From Bacteroidales bacterium Bact_07 (lineage in GTDB: Bacteria > Bacteroidota > Bacteroidia > Bacteroidales > Tenuifilaceae): 13,504 bases of DNA. Each line of letters begins with the position of its first letter. The stretch's first letter is position 1. Below are positions 12,905-13,504 of this stretch, piece by piece. The position numbers and the translations under genes were made by a program. A model generated the notes under the pieces. That model saw nothing but the letters and a program-made list of their open reading frames with translations, did no database searches and was not told where the DNA came from. Location: positions 1-13,504 of the forward strand of contig LUYY01000232.1 of the NCBI GenBank assembly GCA_001603415.1. The letters are read 5' to 3'.

Positions 12905-13087
12905 TTAGTTCCATTCTGCAACAGAAACCGGGCATTCGATGTTTGCGGCTTGGATTGCATCACACAAATTCTTAAGGCTCCCGAAAACCTGTCCTAACCA
13001 ATAAAAGCCAGAACCCCCATTATTTATATTTATTTCTTCAAAATGGGATAATTCATCTAAGATTAAATTCTCTTTTTCTAGTTTCAT
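12905..13087 (-). CDS. GG-leader precursor peptide with two Cys in the core
   Basis: This 60-residue peptide has a 25-residue acidic leader with LDELSHFEEININNGG (10-25), a double-glycine cleavage site. The predicted mature peptide has 35 residues, starting SGFYWLGQVFGSLKN and ending VSVAEWN, with Cys42 and Cys52 (mature positions 17 and 27) that could form one disulfide. The core start, aromatic-Trp-Leu-Gly, resembles the other two precursors in the locus. ATG at 13087 is the only sensible start. A hairpin and a four-TM protein gene follow. The upstream region has a possible promoter with a G9 run in its spacer. I do not recognise a named bacteriocin. Confidence 0.72.
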   Translation of the reverse strand: MKLEKENLILDELSHFEEININNGGSGFYWLGQVFGSLKNLCDAIQAANIECPVSVAEWN

Positions 13088-13165
13088 TGTAATTATTTTT
13101 GAGTACTTTGAAATCCTGCGTTAAAATTATCTAGGCATTTCTGGTAACCTTAAATTAGAGTAAAA

Positions 13166-13181
13166 AAATTTGCGCAAATTT
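13166..13181 (+). promoter_or_regulatory. 16-nt perfect palindrome overlapping a -7 element
   Basis: AAATTTGCGCAAATTT is perfectly self-complementary and overlaps the TAAATTTG box of the minus-strand promoter at 13175-13182. A dimeric regulator bound there would compete with RNA polymerase. Confidence 0.45.
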
Positions 13182-13198
13182 ACCCCCCCCCTCCTGCA
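13175..13198 (-). promoter_or_regulatory. Possible promoter of the third GG peptide gene with a G9 spacer run
   Basis: On the minus strand TAAATTTG (13175-13182) is a perfect TAnnTTTG box. Upstream comes a run of nine G (13183-13191), then AGGAC read backwards, and a TTTG near 13197-13200. The spacer between TTTG and TAAATTTG is 14 nt, shorter than the usual 17-23, and most of it is the G run. Start of transcription would be near 13168, about 80 nt before the ATG. Confidence 0.45.
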
Positions 13199-13504
13199 AA
13201 ATGTAAAATTTTTTGATATGTTTTATAACATATATATAATGATTGACATATAAATATAAATGTGACTTTAAAAATTAATTTTTAATACATATAAGAAGTG
13301 TATTCACTCTGCTCACGCTTGTTTGTTTGTTTTTTTAATGAGACAACATCTGAGTTATTATTGTTGGAAAGAGTACTTAATCTTATTAATGACCTGTTCA
13401 AGATTAAGTTGCTGCAATGATGTCTAGTAAATGTATTCAGTTGCTAAACCTTATTTAAATTGGAGTGAAGTTTCTGTTTTGTATAACAAAAGAATGGTCA
13501 AGTA

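Larger units (their letters stand above)
13088..13504. other. AT-rich stretch without a gene
   Basis: I find no convincing coding frame on either strand here; the longest ATG frames are under 30 codons or stop at once. It holds the promoter-like region of the 13087 gene, a 16-nt palindrome (13166-13181), the C9 run (13183-13191), a short GTTT run (13319-13330) and an 8-bp inverted repeat, TTAATCTT/AAGATTAA (13377-13384 and 13400-13407). A tiny peptide gene without a usual start cannot be excluded. Confidence 0.5.

Noticed and set aside
13377..13407. TTAATCTT/AAGATTAA inverted repeat
   Set aside because: An 8-bp AT-rich stem with a 15-nt loop and no adjacent gene or promoter is weak evidence for a terminator or operator.
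13338..13424. Small plus-strand ATG frame (27 codons)
   Set aside because: It has no leader, motif, promoter or composition to set it apart from random open frames.
11100..13504. CRISPR array or tRNA/rRNA genes
   Set aside because: No regularly spaced repeats and no tRNA or rRNA landmarks were seen; the only repeats are the two REP-like units 1.2 kb apart.

Overview
The window looks like a chromosomal segment of a Bacteroidota bacterium, most likely Bacteroidales/Marinilabiliales-like. The gene families are typical of that phylum (a DUF4783-type exported protein in front of nadC, a soluble multi-PAS hybrid kinase, an ACR3-based ars operon with a HesB-like gene). There is no Shine-Dalgarno pattern, and several promoters fit the Bacteroidota form (TTG, about 20 nt, TAnnTTTG). 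No species can be named from sequence reading alone.

Region 1 (1-3047, + strand) is a compact housekeeping run: a small exported NTF2-like protein (DUF4783-like), nadC (NAD synthesis), a YihY/BrkB membrane protein and pdxH (pyridoxal phosphate synthesis), with spacings of 4 to about 20 nt. Region 2 (3051-6842, - strand) is one 1263-residue cytosolic hybrid histidine kinase with six PAS domains, convergent with pdxH and apparently starting at TTG. Region 3 (6979-7923, -) holds a small HAD-fold protein and a CYTH triphosphatase-like protein. They lie just behind a good intrinsic terminator that closes region 4.

Region 4 (7979-10760, -) is an arsenic resistance operon: arsR, a HesB/IscA-like Cys-Cys protein, a rhodanese-like protein lacking its catalytic Cys but ending in a CxC tail, thioredoxin-type arsenate reductase arsC, and an ACR3 arsenite exporter. 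A perfect 20-nt inverted repeat overlapping the arsR promoter is the likely ArsR operator.

Region 5 (about 10840-13504) is accessory DNA, visibly more AT-rich. It begins with a decayed REP-associated (Y1/HUH) transposase fragment and REP-like palindromic repeats. It then carries three short genes with double-glycine (GG) leaders, two small hydrophobic membrane-protein genes, and a 5'-truncated HTH gene. The layout repeats: GG peptide, hairpin, small membrane protein occurs twice. One of the two modules has an additional GG peptide, which lacks a normal start codon, 6 nt upstream. All three predicted mature peptides share an aromatic-Trp-Leu block shortly after the GG. One upstream region has a run of nine G between a possible -33 and a perfect -7 element, which suggests a slippage-controlled promoter. 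I interpret this as an undescribed or poorly described class II-like (GG-leader) peptide/bacteriocin locus with candidate immunity proteins. No C39 peptidase-ABC exporter is visible, so export machinery would have to lie outside the window. The function is inference; the leaders, spacings, hairpins and repeats are read directly from the sequence.
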